Assembly: GCF_002153605.1 (NCBI RefSeq)
Contig: NZ_JOPG01000007.1
Span: 62,001-126,000, forward strand
DNA from: Acetobacter malorum
Lineage (GTDB): Bacteria > Pseudomonadota > Alphaproteobacteria > Acetobacterales > Acetobacteraceae
Direction: 5' to 3'
DNA length: 64,000 nucleotides
This document shows, in pieces, positions 8,920 through 17,962 of this stretch. How positions within the stretch are numbered: position 1 is the first letter of the stretch; each line of letters starts with the position of its first letter. A model generated the notes under the pieces. The model had not been told where the DNA came from. It did not search any database and saw only the letters and a program-made list of their open reading frames with translations. Position numbers and translations under genes: made by a program.

Positions 8920-9101
8920 TTTAAGACGACCGGATTTGTTATTTTTTATTTTGGACCCGGATAGTCATGCACGCAGGGGCAAAGGTGTCAATTGCTTGTT
9001 GCGGAGTCAGGGGGGATTGATGCCGGTATTGTGTTTTTCCAGCTGGAAAGCGGCATTTTTGCCAGCCTTGTCATAACACAAAAGGGCAGGCGGACCTTTT
9101 T

Positions 9102-9146
9102 GCAGGTCAGGTCTTTCAGGAGAAAAACCTGAAAGACCTGACCTGC
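9102..9146. terminator. Perfect 19-bp hairpin after a secreted-protein gene
   Basis: Arms 9102-9120 and 9128-9146 are exact inverted copies with an AGAAAAA loop. The hairpin lies 12 bases beyond the stop of the minus-strand gene at 9159, where a terminator would sit. No T-run follows on the minus strand (it reads GCAAAAAGG), so intrinsic termination in the classical sense is doubtful. It also lies upstream of the DUF3311 gene. Confidence 0.55.
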
Positions 9147-9158
9147 TGGAAGGCAGCG

Positions 9159-9638
9159 TTAGTTGGTTTTTCTGTGTTGTAACACAGTATTGAGGTGGTC
9201 ACTGTACTGGCGGTAGCTGCCTTCCGGCACGCAGCCCATTTCTTCCAGATCTTCCAGATCGGCACCGCGATTGATCCATGTGTTCACTTCCCGGAAGTCT
9301 AGTGCGGCGGGGATCGTATGCGGTTCATACACCAGCGGGTTTTCTTCCCCCTGTGTAGCACCAAAAGGCATGAAGTTTTCAGCGGCCGGTACCTTGCTGC
9401 CCCGCAGACTGATTTCACCACAGACAATCTGCTTCTCACCGGAGCTATGAGTGGTGATCTTTCTGAACTTTGGATGGTCCTCTGCAAAGCGTGTGCTCAG
9501 CATATGCAGGGTAGATTTTACAAACGGGCTTGCATCCTTGTCACTGCCATCAACCACCGTCTGCGCGTGTGCTGCGCCCACGGAGGGGAGCAGCGACAGG
9601 CCTTGCAGGCTGAGACAAAGAATAAGGGCACGTTTCAT
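9159..9638 (-). CDS. Secreted protein of unknown function
   Basis: A 159-aa protein. The frame is open further upstream, but the ATG at 9638 has AAGGAC 7 bases before it and opens a clear signal peptide (MKRALILCLSLQGLSLLPSV, cleavage near AHAQ). The mature part contains CGEISLRGSKVPAAENFMPF, which resembles the short secreted proteins of acetic acid bacteria that carry a conserved C-G-x-V-N-x-K-N pattern, but I cannot assign a domain. There are two cysteines in the mature part (in IVCGE and MGCVPE), which could form a disulphide. It lies downstream of anmK on the same strand with a 92-base gap. Confidence 0.75.
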   Translation of the reverse strand: MKRALILCLSLQGLSLLPSVGAAHAQTVVDGSDKDASPFVKSTLHMLSTRFAEDHPKFRKITTHSSGEKQIVCGEISLRGSKVPAAENFMPFGATQGEENPLVYEPHTIPAALDFREVNTWINRGADLEDLEEMGCVPEGSYRQYSDHLNTVLQHRKTN

Positions 9639-9730
9639 GGTCAGGTCCTTCTTGCATGCTGGGCGCATGGTGCCTTGCCAGAACAGGAAGATCAATCGCT
9701 CCTCCTGTTCTGGTAAACGGGGAGATGTGG

Positions 9731-10891
9731 TTACAGCCTGCGGCCTGCGGGGCTGATGCCCCCACAGGTCAGCTGACCGCCGGGCATGGGGTAAGGCACG
9801 CCTGTTGTTGCTGGCAGAGAGAGGGGCAGGCCGCGCAGACTGCGCACGGCCAGAAACCCGAAACACTCGGCCTCCAGTGCATCACCATCCCACCCCAGAG
9901 TTTCGACGGGCTGCACCGTGCCGGGCACTCTTTCTGCCAGCATGCGCATCAGTGTCGGGTTGTGGCGTCCACCGCCGCACACAAACCAGTGCAACGGCTG
10001 TTCCGGCAGCGGGGTGCCAGCAATGGCCGCAGCCGTGAAAGCGGTAAGGGTAGCAGCGCCATCTTCAACGCTGAGTGTCGAGATCTGTTCCAGCGCCTGA
10101 TGAAAACTCAGCCGGTCGAGAGATTTTGGCGGGGGCTGGCGGAAGAAATCATGCGCCACAAGGGCAGAGAGGCAGGCAGTATCAATCGTTCCCTCAGCAG
10201 CACAGGCGCCATTAAAGTCGCAGGGCTGGCCGGTGTGGCGGAACATCCAGTCATCCAGCAAGGCATTGCCCGGCCCGGTGTCACAGGCCAGCACGTCGCC
10301 AGAGCGGGTCATGAGTGTGAGGTTGGCCACACCGCCAATATTGAGCACGGCGCTGGGCGTGGCGTGCCCGTGCAGCAGGGCGGCATGGTAAAGCGGCGCA
10401 AGCGGCGCGCCTTCGCCTCCTGCCTGAACGTCAGCGGTGCGGAAATCATGAATAACCGGCAGATCCGTCGCAGCGGAAAGGCGGCTGGCATTACCAATCT
10501 GCCATGTGCGGCCGGGCGCATGCAGAATGGTCTGCCCGTGCAGCCCGATGATATCCACACGGGTATCTCCTGCTTTGGCGCGAACCGCCTGCACGGCCTG
10601 CGTGTGCACGTCGGTCAGTGCCTGTTCCGCGTCCAGCAGGTCCGCATCGTCTGGCGATAGGCTGGCTGCGCGGTCCAGAATGTCGCGGAGTCTGGCGCGA
10701 AGGGGCGCATCATAAGGGACAGTCAGAGACGGCCCGTGATGAAAAACCCTGACGCCATCAGTTGTGATAAGCGCGGCATCCACGCCGTCCAGAGAGGTAC
10801 CACTCATCAGACCGATGGCTGTCAGCGGGGAGAACGTTCCGCCGTCCTGCACCTGTGGGGTAGGGTCTGCCGGTGCGTTAATCCCGGTCAT
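9731..10891 (-). CDS. anmK: Anhydro-N-acetylmuramic acid kinase
   Basis: A 386-aa cytoplasmic kinase of peptidoglycan recycling. It opens the 1,6-anhydro bond of anhMurNAc and phosphorylates it to MurNAc-6-phosphate. The signature GLMSGTSLDGVDAALI appears near residues 27-43, followed by IGLHGQTILHAPG, the conserved IGNASRLSAATDLPVIHDFR segment, NIGGVANLT, and DTGPGNALLDDW, all hallmarks of AnmK. The C-terminal part has the C-G-G-G-x-x-N-P motif (FVCGGGRHNPTLM). The start overlaps the stop of the upstream one-TM gene by 4 bases, so the two are co-translated. About 15 N-terminal residues precede the usual family start. Confidence 0.95.
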   Translation of the reverse strand: MTGINAPADPTPQVQDGGTFSPLTAIGLMSGTSLDGVDAALITTDGVRVFHHGPSLTVPYDAPLRARLRDILDRAASLSPDDADLLDAEQALTDVHTQAVQAVRAKAGDTRVDIIGLHGQTILHAPGRTWQIGNASRLSAATDLPVIHDFRTADVQAGGEGAPLAPLYHAALLHGHATPSAVLNIGGVANLTLMTRSGDVLACDTGPGNALLDDWMFRHTGQPCDFNGACAAEGTIDTACLSALVAHDFFRQPPPKSLDRLSFHQALEQISTLSVEDGAATLTAFTAAAIAGTPLPEQPLHWFVCGGGRHNPTLMRMLAERVPGTVQPVETLGWDGDALEAECFGFLAVRSLRGLPLSLPATTGVPYPMPGGQLTCGGISPAGRRL

Positions 10892-11244
10892 GGTGTGCCG
10901 CCAGCAGAAGGTACCGCACTGTCAATGCCCGGCAAGATCCGGCCCGTGCTGACCTGCCAGAGCAAAATACGCTCCTCGCCATTGGTGGAGACATGCAGGG
11001 CCAGAAGGTCATCCCGCACACGGGCCATGCTGATCAGATGTGTGCCCGCGGGCAGAACCGGATGAGCAGGAGCATCCTGCAAGGGAACAGCCGGGGCAGA
11101 AAGAGTTGGGCTGGCGGAGGGCGTATGAGACCCCATCCGGTGGATAATGACGCCCACCAGTCCAACGGTGCCCACCACAATCAGAATGCCCATCCCGATG
11201 ACAGCTGCCATCAGTGCTTTGGGCGTGCCCGGTGTTTGTTCCAT
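10888..11244 (-). CDS. Single-pass membrane protein (DUF6476-like)
   Basis: A 118-aa protein with one N-terminal membrane helix (LMAAVIGMGILIVVGTVGLV, near residues 11-35), a Pro/Ser/Ala-rich linker, then a small C-terminal domain (LPAGTHLISMARVRDDLLAL, ERILLWQVSTGRI) likely outside the cytoplasm. The helix and length resemble the alphaproteobacterial DUF6476 family; the function is unknown. It lies between pdxJ and anmK, 21 bases after the pdxJ stop, and shares ATGA with anmK, so it is part of that operon. Confidence 0.75.
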   Translation of the reverse strand: MEQTPGTPKALMAAVIGMGILIVVGTVGLVGVIIHRMGSHTPSASPTLSAPAVPLQDAPAHPVLPAGTHLISMARVRDDLLALHVSTNGEERILLWQVSTGRILPGIDSAVPSAGGTP

Positions 11245-11265
11245 AATCTGTCCTGCTTGCTCTGC

Positions 11266-12000
11266 TCAGCGCGCCGAGGCGGCGTGGATATGGCGTTTCA
11301 TGGTTTGGATTACGGTTGGCAGTCCGTCAAAAATTGCCTGCCCGATCAGGAAATGTCCGATATTCAGTTCCATGATTTCGGGAAGAGCTGCAACAAGACC
11401 AACATTTTCATAAGTCAGGCCATGACCTGCATGCACTTCCAGCCCGGCTGCTGCCGCCTGTGTTGCTGCGGCGCGCAAACGGTCCAGCTCGCCAACCCGG
11501 CCTTCGGCATAGGCCCCGGTATGCAGTTCCACCACCTGTGCGCCTGCGGCGGCAGCGGCCTCAATCTGGTCGGGGTCCGGGTCGATAAACAGAGAAACGC
11601 GAATGCCTTTTTCCGTCAGAGCCTGCACGCGGGGTTTCAAAGCGGGGAGTTGCCCCGCCACATCCAGACCGCCTTCCGTGGTCAGCTCTTCCCGTCGTTC
11701 CGGCACAATGCAGCAGGCATGGGGCAGGAGTTTGCAGGCAAGGGTGACCATCTCATCCGTGGCGGCCATTTCCATATTCAGCGGCGCTTTGATTTCCGTG
11801 CGCAGGCGCTGGAGGTCGGTATCCCGAATATGGCGACGGTCTTCCCGCAAATGCGCGGTAATGCCATCCGCTCCGGCCTGCACAGCCAGCAGGGCAGCGG
11901 CAACCGGATCCGGGTGCGCACCGCCACGGGCATTCCGCACGGTGGCGACGTGGTCAATATTCACTCCAAGCCGAATGGCGGGGCGGGATGTCGTCGTCAT
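11266..12000 (-). CDS. pdxJ: Pyridoxine 5'-phosphate synthase
   Basis: A 244-aa TIM-barrel enzyme that condenses deoxyxylulose 5-phosphate with 3-amino-2-oxopropyl phosphate to make pyridoxine 5'-phosphate. The signature [17 protein letters not shown] followed by HPDPVAAA is near residues 11-35. Other family blocks are [55 protein letters not shown] and GHGLTYENV. It is the partner of PdxA in the same pathway step, and pdxA lies immediately upstream with a 4-base overlap. Confidence 0.97.
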   Translation of the reverse strand: MTTTSRPAIRLGVNIDHVATVRNARGGAHPDPVAAALLAVQAGADGITAHLREDRRHIRDTDLQRLRTEIKAPLNMEMAATDEMVTLACKLLPHACCIVPERREELTTEGGLDVAGQLPALKPRVQALTEKGIRVSLFIDPDPDQIEAAAAAGAQVVELHTGAYAEGRVGELDRLRAAATQAAAAGLEVHAGHGLTYENVGLVAALPEIMELNIGHFLIGQAIFDGLPTVIQTMKRHIHAASAR

Positions 12001-12968
12001 GATGCCTTCCTTCGGTTGTCGGCCAGTTCTGCTGCCAGCCTCAGTGCGGCCAGCAGGCTGCTCGGGTCAGCCTGTCCGGTCCCTGCAATATCAAAAGCTG
12101 TGCCGTGGTCAGGAGATGTGCGAATAATGGGTAGACCCAGCGTGATATTCACACCCTCCGCCATATCCAGTGTCTTGAGCGGGATAAGCCCCTGATCATG
12201 ATACATGCACAAGGCCACATCATATCGGGCTCGTGCATCCGGTGTGAACATCGTGTCCGGCGGCAGAGGGCCGAAAATGGTCATGCCCTCAGCCTGCAGG
12301 GTGCGGATGGCCGGAATGATGCAGTCCAGCTCTTCCCGTCCCATTAGGCCGCCTTCACCCGCATGCGGGTTGAGGCCCGCGACTGCCACGCGCGGGCTGG
12401 TCAGGCCAAAATCGCGTTTTAATCCCTGCACCGTGGTGCGGGCGGTGCGGATAATGAGTTCAGGCGTCAGTTGCTCAATCGCTTTGCGCAACGCCACATG
12501 GACGGTCACGGGCACAACCTTAAGAGACGGGCCAGCCAGCATCATCACATCCTGCCCGGGCACGCCGCACAGTTCGGCCAGATAGCCCGTGTGGCCGGGG
12601 TGCGTGAACCCGGCCTGCTTCACCACATCTTTGCTGATGGGGTTGGTGACCACCGCAGAGGCCTCGCCAGCCTGCACAAGGCGCACGGCCTGCGTAATGC
12701 TGTCGATCACGCTGCCCGCGTTTCGGCTGTCCGGCGTGCCGGGGGTAACGGGCACAGCCAGAGACAACGGTAAAACCGGAATGGCATCCCGAAACACCGT
12801 GCGTGCCTCGGCAATGTTGCCAAGCACACGCACGGGGGCCTCTGTTTCCAGAAGAGCCGGGTCTCCCAGAAACACGAAGGCCGGTCCGCTTTCCCGCAGC
12901 GCCTGCCAGGCCTTCACGGTAATTTCCGGGCCTATGCCTGCCGGGTCACCTTGTGTCAGCACCAGCAT
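11997..12968 (-). CDS. pdxA: 4-hydroxythreonine-4-phosphate dehydrogenase
   Basis: A 323-aa enzyme that oxidises 4-phosphohydroxy-L-threonine to provide the PdxJ substrate in vitamin B6 synthesis. Visible motifs are the opening [32 protein letters not shown] (with a metal-binding His), [16 protein letters not shown] (second His), GPLPPDTMF, and [15 protein letters not shown] (third His). All three metal ligands are present. It forms an operon with pdxJ (overlap ATGA) and lies 25 bases after the M20 peptidase gene. Confidence 0.97.
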   Translation of the reverse strand: MLVLTQGDPAGIGPEITVKAWQALRESGPAFVFLGDPALLETEAPVRVLGNIAEARTVFRDAIPVLPLSLAVPVTPGTPDSRNAGSVIDSITQAVRLVQAGEASAVVTNPISKDVVKQAGFTHPGHTGYLAELCGVPGQDVMMLAGPSLKVVPVTVHVALRKAIEQLTPELIIRTARTTVQGLKRDFGLTSPRVAVAGLNPHAGEGGLMGREELDCIIPAIRTLQAEGMTIFGPLPPDTMFTPDARARYDVALCMYHDQGLIPLKTLDMAEGVNITLGLPIIRTSPDHGTAFDIAGTGQADPSSLLAALRLAAELADNRRKAS

Positions 12969-12993
12969 GGTGGTCAGTCCCTCATTGGTTGTG

Positions 12994-14391
12994 TCAGTGG
13001 GTTTTCCGGGCAGCCAGAGCGTAAAGCACCCGGATCCATGAGCGCATGCCTTTGTGGAAGCATGTCAGGTCATACTTCTCATTGGGGGAATGGACGCGGT
13101 CATCTTCCAGCCCGAAGCCAATCAGCAGGGAGTCCATGCCCAGCGCTTCCTGCACTTCAGTGACCACAGGGATGGAGCCGCCACAGCCGATGACGGCTGC
13201 GGGATGCTGCCACTCTTCTTCCAGTGCCTTCAGAGCCGGAGGCAGGAACGGCATGTCGGCCGAGACAATGCTGGCGCGGGAGCCACCATGCGCCGTGAAC
13301 GCTGCTTTACAGTCTGCGGGCAGGCGGGTTTCAACATGCGCGCGGAAGGCAGCACGAATAGCGTCCGGGTCCTGTGTGCCAACCAGACGGAAGGAGACTT
13401 TCGCCATGGCTTTGGAAGGCAGAACGGTCTTGAAGCCCTTTTCCTCATACCCGCCGCTGATGCCGTTAATCTCGCAGCTCGGGCGGGACCATGTCTGTTC
13501 AAGGGCTGTATAGCCAATCTCGCCAGCCGGCAGGCTCAGGCCAACGGGGGCCAGACCTTCTTCATTCGTGGGGCCGATCTTGCGCCACAGGGCACGAGTT
13601 TCCTCCGGAATAACCGGCACACCTTCATAAAAGCCCTGAAGCGTGACGCGGCCCGTTGCGCCATCACGCAGGTCCGACAGGATGTCGCACAGAAGCTGGA
13701 TGGGGTTGCGGGCTGCGTTGCCATACATGCCAGAATGCAGGTCACGATTCGCGCAGGTAATGGTGACTTCCTCGCCCACCATGCCGCGCAGCATGGTGGT
13801 GATGGCGGGCATGCCACGGCCCAGCATGCCGGTGTCGCAAATCAGCGCGACATCCGCTTTCAGCTCATCCCGGTTGGCTTCCAGAAACGGCAGCAGATTC
13901 ACGCCGCCAGATTCTTCCTCGCCTTCAATCAGCATGGTGACGCTCAGCGGCAGCGTGCCGTCGGCAGCACGCAGGGCGCGGCAGGCTTCCACAAAGGTCA
14001 TCACCTGCCCCTTGTCATCCGCAGCACCCCGGGCCGTGATTTCCATGTCACCCGTCGGTCCTTTGACCAGAACCGGTTCAAACGGAGCGGAAGTCCACAG
14101 GTTCAGCGGGTCAACCGGCTGCACGTCATAGTGGCCATAGAACAGCACATGCGGGGAGCCTTCCGGCCCCTTGGCATGGGCGACGACCATCGGGTGACCT
14201 GGGGTTTCACGCGTGCTGGCGTCAAAACCAATCTCACTCAGTTCCGTCACCAGCCATTCCGCTGCCTTGCGGCAGTCGGGGGCATGGTCGGGCTGGGTGG
14301 AAATGCTGGGAATACGCAGCAGGTCAAAAAGACGTTTCAGGCTGTCATCCAGCCCTTTGTCTGCCAGATCAAGAGCGGCCTGTTCTGTCAT
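12994..14391 (-). CDS. M20-family dipeptidase
   Basis: A 465-aa di-zinc metallopeptidase. The frame is open to 14457, but the ATG at 14391 follows AGAGGAT at a good distance and gives the usual M20 length. Zinc-binding and catalytic blocks are [11 protein letters not shown] (first His and the catalytic Asp), GAADDKGQ, and [15 protein letters not shown] (general base Glu), followed by a dimerisation domain. The last His ligand is expected near [15 protein letters not shown]. It matches the Cys-Gly/carnosine dipeptidase type (M20F). It may act on cytoplasmic dipeptides. It sits between pdxA and the repeat protein on the same strand. Confidence 0.92.
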   Translation of the reverse strand: MTEQAALDLADKGLDDSLKRLFDLLRIPSISTQPDHAPDCRKAAEWLVTELSEIGFDASTRETPGHPMVVAHAKGPEGSPHVLFYGHYDVQPVDPLNLWTSAPFEPVLVKGPTGDMEITARGAADDKGQVMTFVEACRALRAADGTLPLSVTMLIEGEEESGGVNLLPFLEANRDELKADVALICDTGMLGRGMPAITTMLRGMVGEEVTITCANRDLHSGMYGNAARNPIQLLCDILSDLRDGATGRVTLQGFYEGVPVIPEETRALWRKIGPTNEEGLAPVGLSLPAGEIGYTALEQTWSRPSCEINGISGGYEEKGFKTVLPSKAMAKVSFRLVGTQDPDAIRAAFRAHVETRLPADCKAAFTAHGGSRASIVSADMPFLPPALKALEEEWQHPAAVIGCGGSIPVVTEVQEALGMDSLLIGFGLEDDRVHSPNEKYDLTCFHKGMRSWIRVLYALAARKTH

Positions 14392-14484
14392 TTTTTTATC
14401 CTCTGCGTCGTAGGGCCTCAAACACGTCAGGCTCAGCGGCCTGTGGTGCTCATGCAATCACACGATTTGGAGGCAGAGGAAAGG

Positions 14485-15147
14485 TCAGAAACCGTCAGGG
14501 GTGAAATCAGCCAGGAATTGATACAGCAGGTTGGGCGTATAACCGTATTCCACGGCCTGCACTGCTTCAGGGTGCGTGATGCGATACCATGCCGGGTCAA
14601 ACTGGCTGGAAAGCTGCACCGTATCCGGCATGCTTTTGTCTGCGTGCAGCAGATGGATAAACGGGGAGAGGTGCGCCAGTTCCGGGTTTTCCGGCCTGTT
14701 GCGGATGTAGATGTCCGGGTTGAAAAACAGATGCCCGGACCGATGCTCTTTATCCCCGGACCGTAGAAAATGGTCATAGCCATTGGCAAACCCGTTTTTC
14801 TCGAGGTTGGGCAGGCTGATGTCCGGGGAGCTGGACGTATAATACCGCTCCGAGAACAGGTAGTGGGGGGACTGTGTTTTGAACCCGCTGCGGCAGTAAT
14901 GTTCAAAGCCGGACCGGCAGCGATTAGCGGCAATCTCAGCCAGTGCTTCCGAGCAGTTCCGCCGATACCATTCTTCATCAAAATAGCGGTTGGGAGAATG
15001 GCCGGAAAATGCCCCCTGATCCTCATACCACGCCTTAAGGTCCGCATCGGGAAGCGAGAGGACGTCTCCCAGAACAGTTTTATATTCCTGTCGGTACCAC
15101 TCCGGGTCAAAGGCTTTCCAGAGGGGAGGGAACTGGAGTGACGTCAT
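14485..15147 (-). CDS. Protein made of five FDxxWY repeats
   Basis: A 220-aa protein without signal peptide or membrane segment. Five imperfect repeats of 41-44 residues start at F13 (FDPEWYRQEYKTVLG), F56 (FDEEWYRRN), F98 (FSERYYTSSSPDI), F142 (FNPDIYIRNRPE) and F183 (FDPAWYRITHPEAV). Each unit shows F-[DSN]-x-x-x-Y followed by an N/S-P-x or similar and then a helix that often ends in a H-F/Y motif and G. Comparable repeats flank glycosyltransferase domains in acetic acid bacteria and other alphaproteobacteria, but here no enzyme domain is attached. Function is unknown. The neighbours are M20 dipeptidase and secB on the same strand. Confidence 0.8.
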   Translation of the reverse strand: MTSLQFPPLWKAFDPEWYRQEYKTVLGDVLSLPDADLKAWYEDQGAFSGHSPNRYFDEEWYRRNCSEALAEIAANRCRSGFEHYCRSGFKTQSPHYLFSERYYTSSSPDISLPNLEKNGFANGYDHFLRSGDKEHRSGHLFFNPDIYIRNRPENPELAHLSPFIHLLHADKSMPDTVQLSSQFDPAWYRITHPEAVQAVEYGYTPNLLYQFLADFTPDGF

Positions 15148-15197
15148 CGCATCAGGCTTTCTTCAAACGAACAAGAAGAACAGGGCGCCGGGATTGA

Positions 15198-15701
15198 TCA
15201 GCCCTGAGCGCGGCGGTTGCGCCAGAGTTCTGCAAAGTCGATCTGCTGGACCACAATCGGCAGGAAACCTGCTTCACGGCTGAGTGTTACCAGTAGGTTC
15301 CGCGCACCAGGGAACAGCATGCGGGGGGCTTCAATTAGCAGGAGGGGCTCAAATGTTTCTGCCGTGGAGTGGTTGAGTGTGAAAATCCCGGCATAGGTCA
15401 TTTTGGTTTCAAACAGACGCACCGGGTCTTCCCCATTCGGGCCGGGAGCCGTCTGGCCCTGGCAGTGCATGACCAGCTCGACCTCAAAATTCGGCATGTT
15501 TTCGCCAATCTGGTTGGCGCGGACATCAACCATAATAGCAATCTGCGGCCGTTCCTGAGCCAGTGCATAAACGGTCGGGGCACCAATAACCTGAAATGTG
15601 ACGGCTTTGACGTATTGAATCCCCATCAAAACGCCCGGTTTTGCGGAGGAGCTTGCGGCACCGCCAATGGAATCTGTCATAAAATCGTTGTGGTCGGCCA
15701 T
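15198..15701 (-). CDS. secB: Protein-export chaperone SecB
   Basis: A 167-aa cytosolic chaperone that keeps preproteins unfolded and hands them to SecA. The core beta-sheet region (GVLMGIQYVKAVTFQVIGAP) and the conserved C-terminal block (ETFEPLLLIEAPRMLFPGAR, NLLVTLSREAGFLPIVVQQI, DFAELW) are typical of alphaproteobacterial SecB. Start choice is uncertain. ATG 15701 (MADHND) is preferred, while a TTG at 15710 in frame is closer to the AGGAG sequence, which lies 12 bases upstream of the ATG. It is divergent from the LapA-like gene. Confidence 0.93.
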   Translation of the reverse strand: MADHNDFMTDSIGGAASSSAKPGVLMGIQYVKAVTFQVIGAPTVYALAQERPQIAIMVDVRANQIGENMPNFEVELVMHCQGQTAPGPNGEDPVRLFETKMTYAGIFTLNHSTAETFEPLLLIEAPRMLFPGARNLLVTLSREAGFLPIVVQQIDFAELWRNRRAQG

Positions 15702-15949
15702 GGTGTGCAAAGGCTCCTGTCGTCAAATTTCAATCTATGCTGGATAAGGAAGAAATGCGGCAAAGTCCGGAAGGAGTAACAGATTAGTACCTGATGCGCG
15801 AGGGGGATAGTCGGTTTATTGCTCCGTGGGAGCAGTATTAAAATACAAACCTTAACAAAAATTTGGGGTATAGCGATGTAGTCACCTTTTACGTCTTTCT
15901 TTCATCTGCTTCCTTGCTCTCCGTACACTGGAAGGCTACGAGAAACCCC

Positions 15950-16300
15950 ATGATCAGACTCACTGTTGTTATCCCTTTCCTGCTGGCTCTTGTCATCTTC
16001 AGCGCCAGTAATCAGGACCCGCTGGATATGTGGCTGCTCACCTATAGCTGGAAATGTTCAGCTGGTGTGCTGGCCCTGATCGTCGCGGCAACGGCCTTCA
16101 TCATGGGCGCGTTCTGCCTGTGGGCAGCCGAGCTGGTGCAACGCCGCCGTGCCCGCAAGGCGGAACAGCGGATTAAGGAGCTGGAAGCGCAGCTCGCACA
16201 GGTGCAGGCAGCCTCCGTCGTTGCCCAGCAGAGTGTCGCTCCCGCACCGCAGGTGGCTGGTCATGCCTCTCCTTCTCCTCTTCAGGAAGATCGTATCTGA
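15950..16300 (+). CDS. LapA/DUF1049-like membrane protein
   Basis: A 116-aa inner-membrane protein. The first helix (MIRLTVVIPFLLALVIFSAS), the following N-x-D-P and a second helix (VLALIVAATAFIMGAFCLWA) match the DUF1049 (LapA) layout. A coiled-coil tail from about residue 65 (RRRARKAEQRIKELEAQLAQ) ends in an Ala/Pro-rich stretch. LapA proteins help assemble lipopolysaccharide in Enterobacteria. A longer frame starts at 15863 but has no better ribosome site. The stop is 1 base before the pyrF start. Confidence 0.82.
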   Translation: MIRLTVVIPFLLALVIFSASNQDPLDMWLLTYSWKCSAGVLALIVAATAFIMGAFCLWAAELVQRRRARKAEQRIKELEAQLAQVQAASVVAQQSVAPAPQVAGHASPSPLQEDRI

Positions 16301-16301
16301 C

Positions 16302-17006
16302 ATGAAGCGTAAGACTGGCCTGATTGCGGCACTCGATACACAAAACGCCGCGACCGCGCAGGCATGGGCACAGGCCGTGGGGCCGTCTGCCGGAGCGGTG
16401 AAGCTGGGGCTGGAATTTGCCTACGCGGCAGGGTTTCAGGCTGTGGCCGATGTGGCGGGCACAACCCCGCTGTTTCTGGACCTCAAACTGCACGATATTC
16501 CGAATACGGTTGCGGCAGCCGTTAAATCCCTGTCCAGCCTGCGCCCTAAAATGCTGACGCTCCATGCCTCTGGCGGTCTGGCTATGATGGAAGCCGCGCG
16601 CAAAGCGTGTGATGAAGCTTTTCCCGCTGATGCACGCCCCGCACTGCTGGCTGTCACGGTGCTGACCAGTCTGGATGATCACGCTCTGGCGGAAACCGGC
16701 GTGATGGACGGCGCACGGGCGCAGGTGCTGCGGCTGGGTAAGCTGGCTATGCAGGCGGGAATTGATGGACTGGTTTGTTCTGCGCATGAGCTTGCTCCCC
16801 TGCGGGATACGCTGGGGGATGCCCCCTTACTGGTCACGCCGGGAATCCGGCCCGCTGGCAGTCAGGCTGGGGACCAGAAGAGGGTTATGACACCTGGCCA
16901 GGCCAGTCAGGCCGGGGCTGACTGGATTGTGGTCGGTCGTCCCATCACGCAGGCTGCTGACCCGGCTGCCGCGGCTGCTGCCATTGCGGCAGAACTGGCT
17001 GCGTAA
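16302..17006 (+). CDS. pyrF: Orotidine 5'-phosphate decarboxylase
   Basis: A 234-aa TIM barrel that decarboxylates OMP to UMP, the last step of de novo pyrimidine synthesis. The catalytic D-x-K-x-x-D array is LDLKLHDIPNTV near residue 62. Other family blocks are LIAALDTQNAATA at the N-terminus, LTLHASGG, AVTVLTSLDD, LVCSAHEL, VTPGIRP and QAGADWIVVGRPITQAADPA at the C-terminal phosphate site. The ATG at 16302 follows directly after the LapA-like gene with AGGAAG upstream. trpF follows after one base, a common arrangement in acetic acid bacteria. Confidence 0.97.
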   Translation: MKRKTGLIAALDTQNAATAQAWAQAVGPSAGAVKLGLEFAYAAGFQAVADVAGTTPLFLDLKLHDIPNTVAAAVKSLSSLRPKMLTLHASGGLAMMEAARKACDEAFPADARPALLAVTVLTSLDDHALAETGVMDGARAQVLRLGKLAMQAGIDGLVCSAHELAPLRDTLGDAPLLVTPGIRPAGSQAGDQKRVMTPGQASQAGADWIVVGRPITQAADPAAAAAAIAAELAA

Positions 17007-17007
17007 C

Positions 17008-17670
17008 ATGGTGCATCATCCGGCCTCCGCTGCTCGTGGCGTTAAAATTTGCGGGCTGACGGAAGAGGCCGGGTTTGATGCCTGCGTCACGCATGGTGCT
17101 GATTGGGTGGGGTTCGTTTTTTTTAACCGCTCCCCACGCTGCGTGACACCCGCTCAGGCCCATGCGCTTTCTGCCCGGCATGCCGGGGGGCCGGCGCGGG
17201 TTGGGCTGTTTGTGCATCCAGATGATGAGACCATTGCCCGTGTGCTGGATGAAGTCTCTCTGGATATTTTACAGATCTACGCCTCTTTTGAGCGGGCCAC
17301 TGAGGTGCATGCGCGCTTCGGGTTGCCTGTCTGGCTGTCTCAACCGGTGTCCGCACGGGCTGATTTGCCTGCGCGCTGCCCTATTGGGGTAGAGAGGTTG
17401 CTGATTGAGCCCAAGCCTCCCGCCAGCGCTACGCGCCCCGGAGGGAATGCCCAGAAGCTGGATTGGGGTCTGATGCAGGGCTGGACGCCGCCTTTCCCGT
17501 GGATGCTGGCGGGTGGCCTGAACCCGGACAATGTGGCGGAGGCTGTTGCGATAACCGGCGCTCCGGCCGTGGATGTGTCATCCGGGGTGGAAAGTGCTCC
17601 GGGTATCAAAAGCCCGGATGCCATTGCCCGCTTCATCCAGAATGCCCGCTCGGTCACTTTTTCTGCCTGA
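17008..17670 (+). CDS. trpF: Phosphoribosylanthranilate isomerase
   Basis: A 220-aa TIM barrel of tryptophan synthesis that isomerises phosphoribosylanthranilate by an Amadori rearrangement. The catalytic Cys is in VKICGLTEEAGFDA, and the general acid Asp is in AVDVSSGVESAPG at the C-terminal phosphate-binding loop. The GADWVGFVFFNRSPRCVTP block is diagnostic. It starts one base after pyrF. In many relatives trpB and trpA follow, but here the next gene is tRNA-Ser with an inserted element, and no trpB is seen anywhere in the window. Confidence 0.96.
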   Translation: MVHHPASAARGVKICGLTEEAGFDACVTHGADWVGFVFFNRSPRCVTPAQAHALSARHAGGPARVGLFVHPDDETIARVLDEVSLDILQIYASFERATEVHARFGLPVWLSQPVSARADLPARCPIGVERLLIEPKPPASATRPGGNAQKLDWGLMQGWTPPFPWMLAGGLNPDNVAEAVAITGAPAVDVSSGVESAPGIKSPDAIARFIQNARSVTFSA

Positions 17671-17735
17671 CAGGCAAAAACGCTCGTTTTCCCTCTTGCC
17701 TGATCCGTCAGAGTTGCTATTACCACTCCCGCGCC

Positions 17736-17826
17736 GGAGAGATGGCCGAGTGGCTTAAGGCGCACGCTTGGAAAGCGTGTGTACGTTAATAGCGTACCGA
17801 GGGTTCGAATCCCTCTCTCTCCGCCA
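17736..17826 (+). tRNA. tRNA-Ser (anticodon GGA), site of element insertion
   Basis: A 91-base class II tRNA. The acceptor stem GGAGAGA pairs with TCTCTCC, the anticodon loop TTGGAAA gives GGA (codons UCC/UCU), there is a long variable arm (TGTACGTTAATAGCGTACCGA), T-loop GGTTCGAATCC, and an encoded CCA. The last 14 bases recur at 29883-29896, so the element at 17827-29896 has integrated here and regenerated the 3' end of the tRNA. Confidence 0.96.
17813..17826 (+). repeat. attL direct repeat within tRNA-Ser
   Basis: CTCTCTCTCCGCCA at the tRNA 3' end is identical to 29883-29896. The flanking bases differ on both sides, so the match is confined to these 14 bases, as expected for a short tRNA-derived attachment core. 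Confidence 0.8.
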
Positions 17827-17962
17827 ATCACCCTTACAATGTAGTTTCAACGCGTATCACAAATGGCGGATTTCTGCGGATATCCTCTCAATTCGTGTTG
17901 CATCACGACTCATCAAATTGCACTCTATCCCACATCACGCGTGGTATGGAGTGTGGGAATAG

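Noticed and set aside
13054-14766. A 570-codon open frame on the plus strand
   Set aside because: It is antisense to the M20 dipeptidase gene, which has all its active-site motifs. Long antisense frames are common in GC-rich coding DNA, and this one resembles no family.
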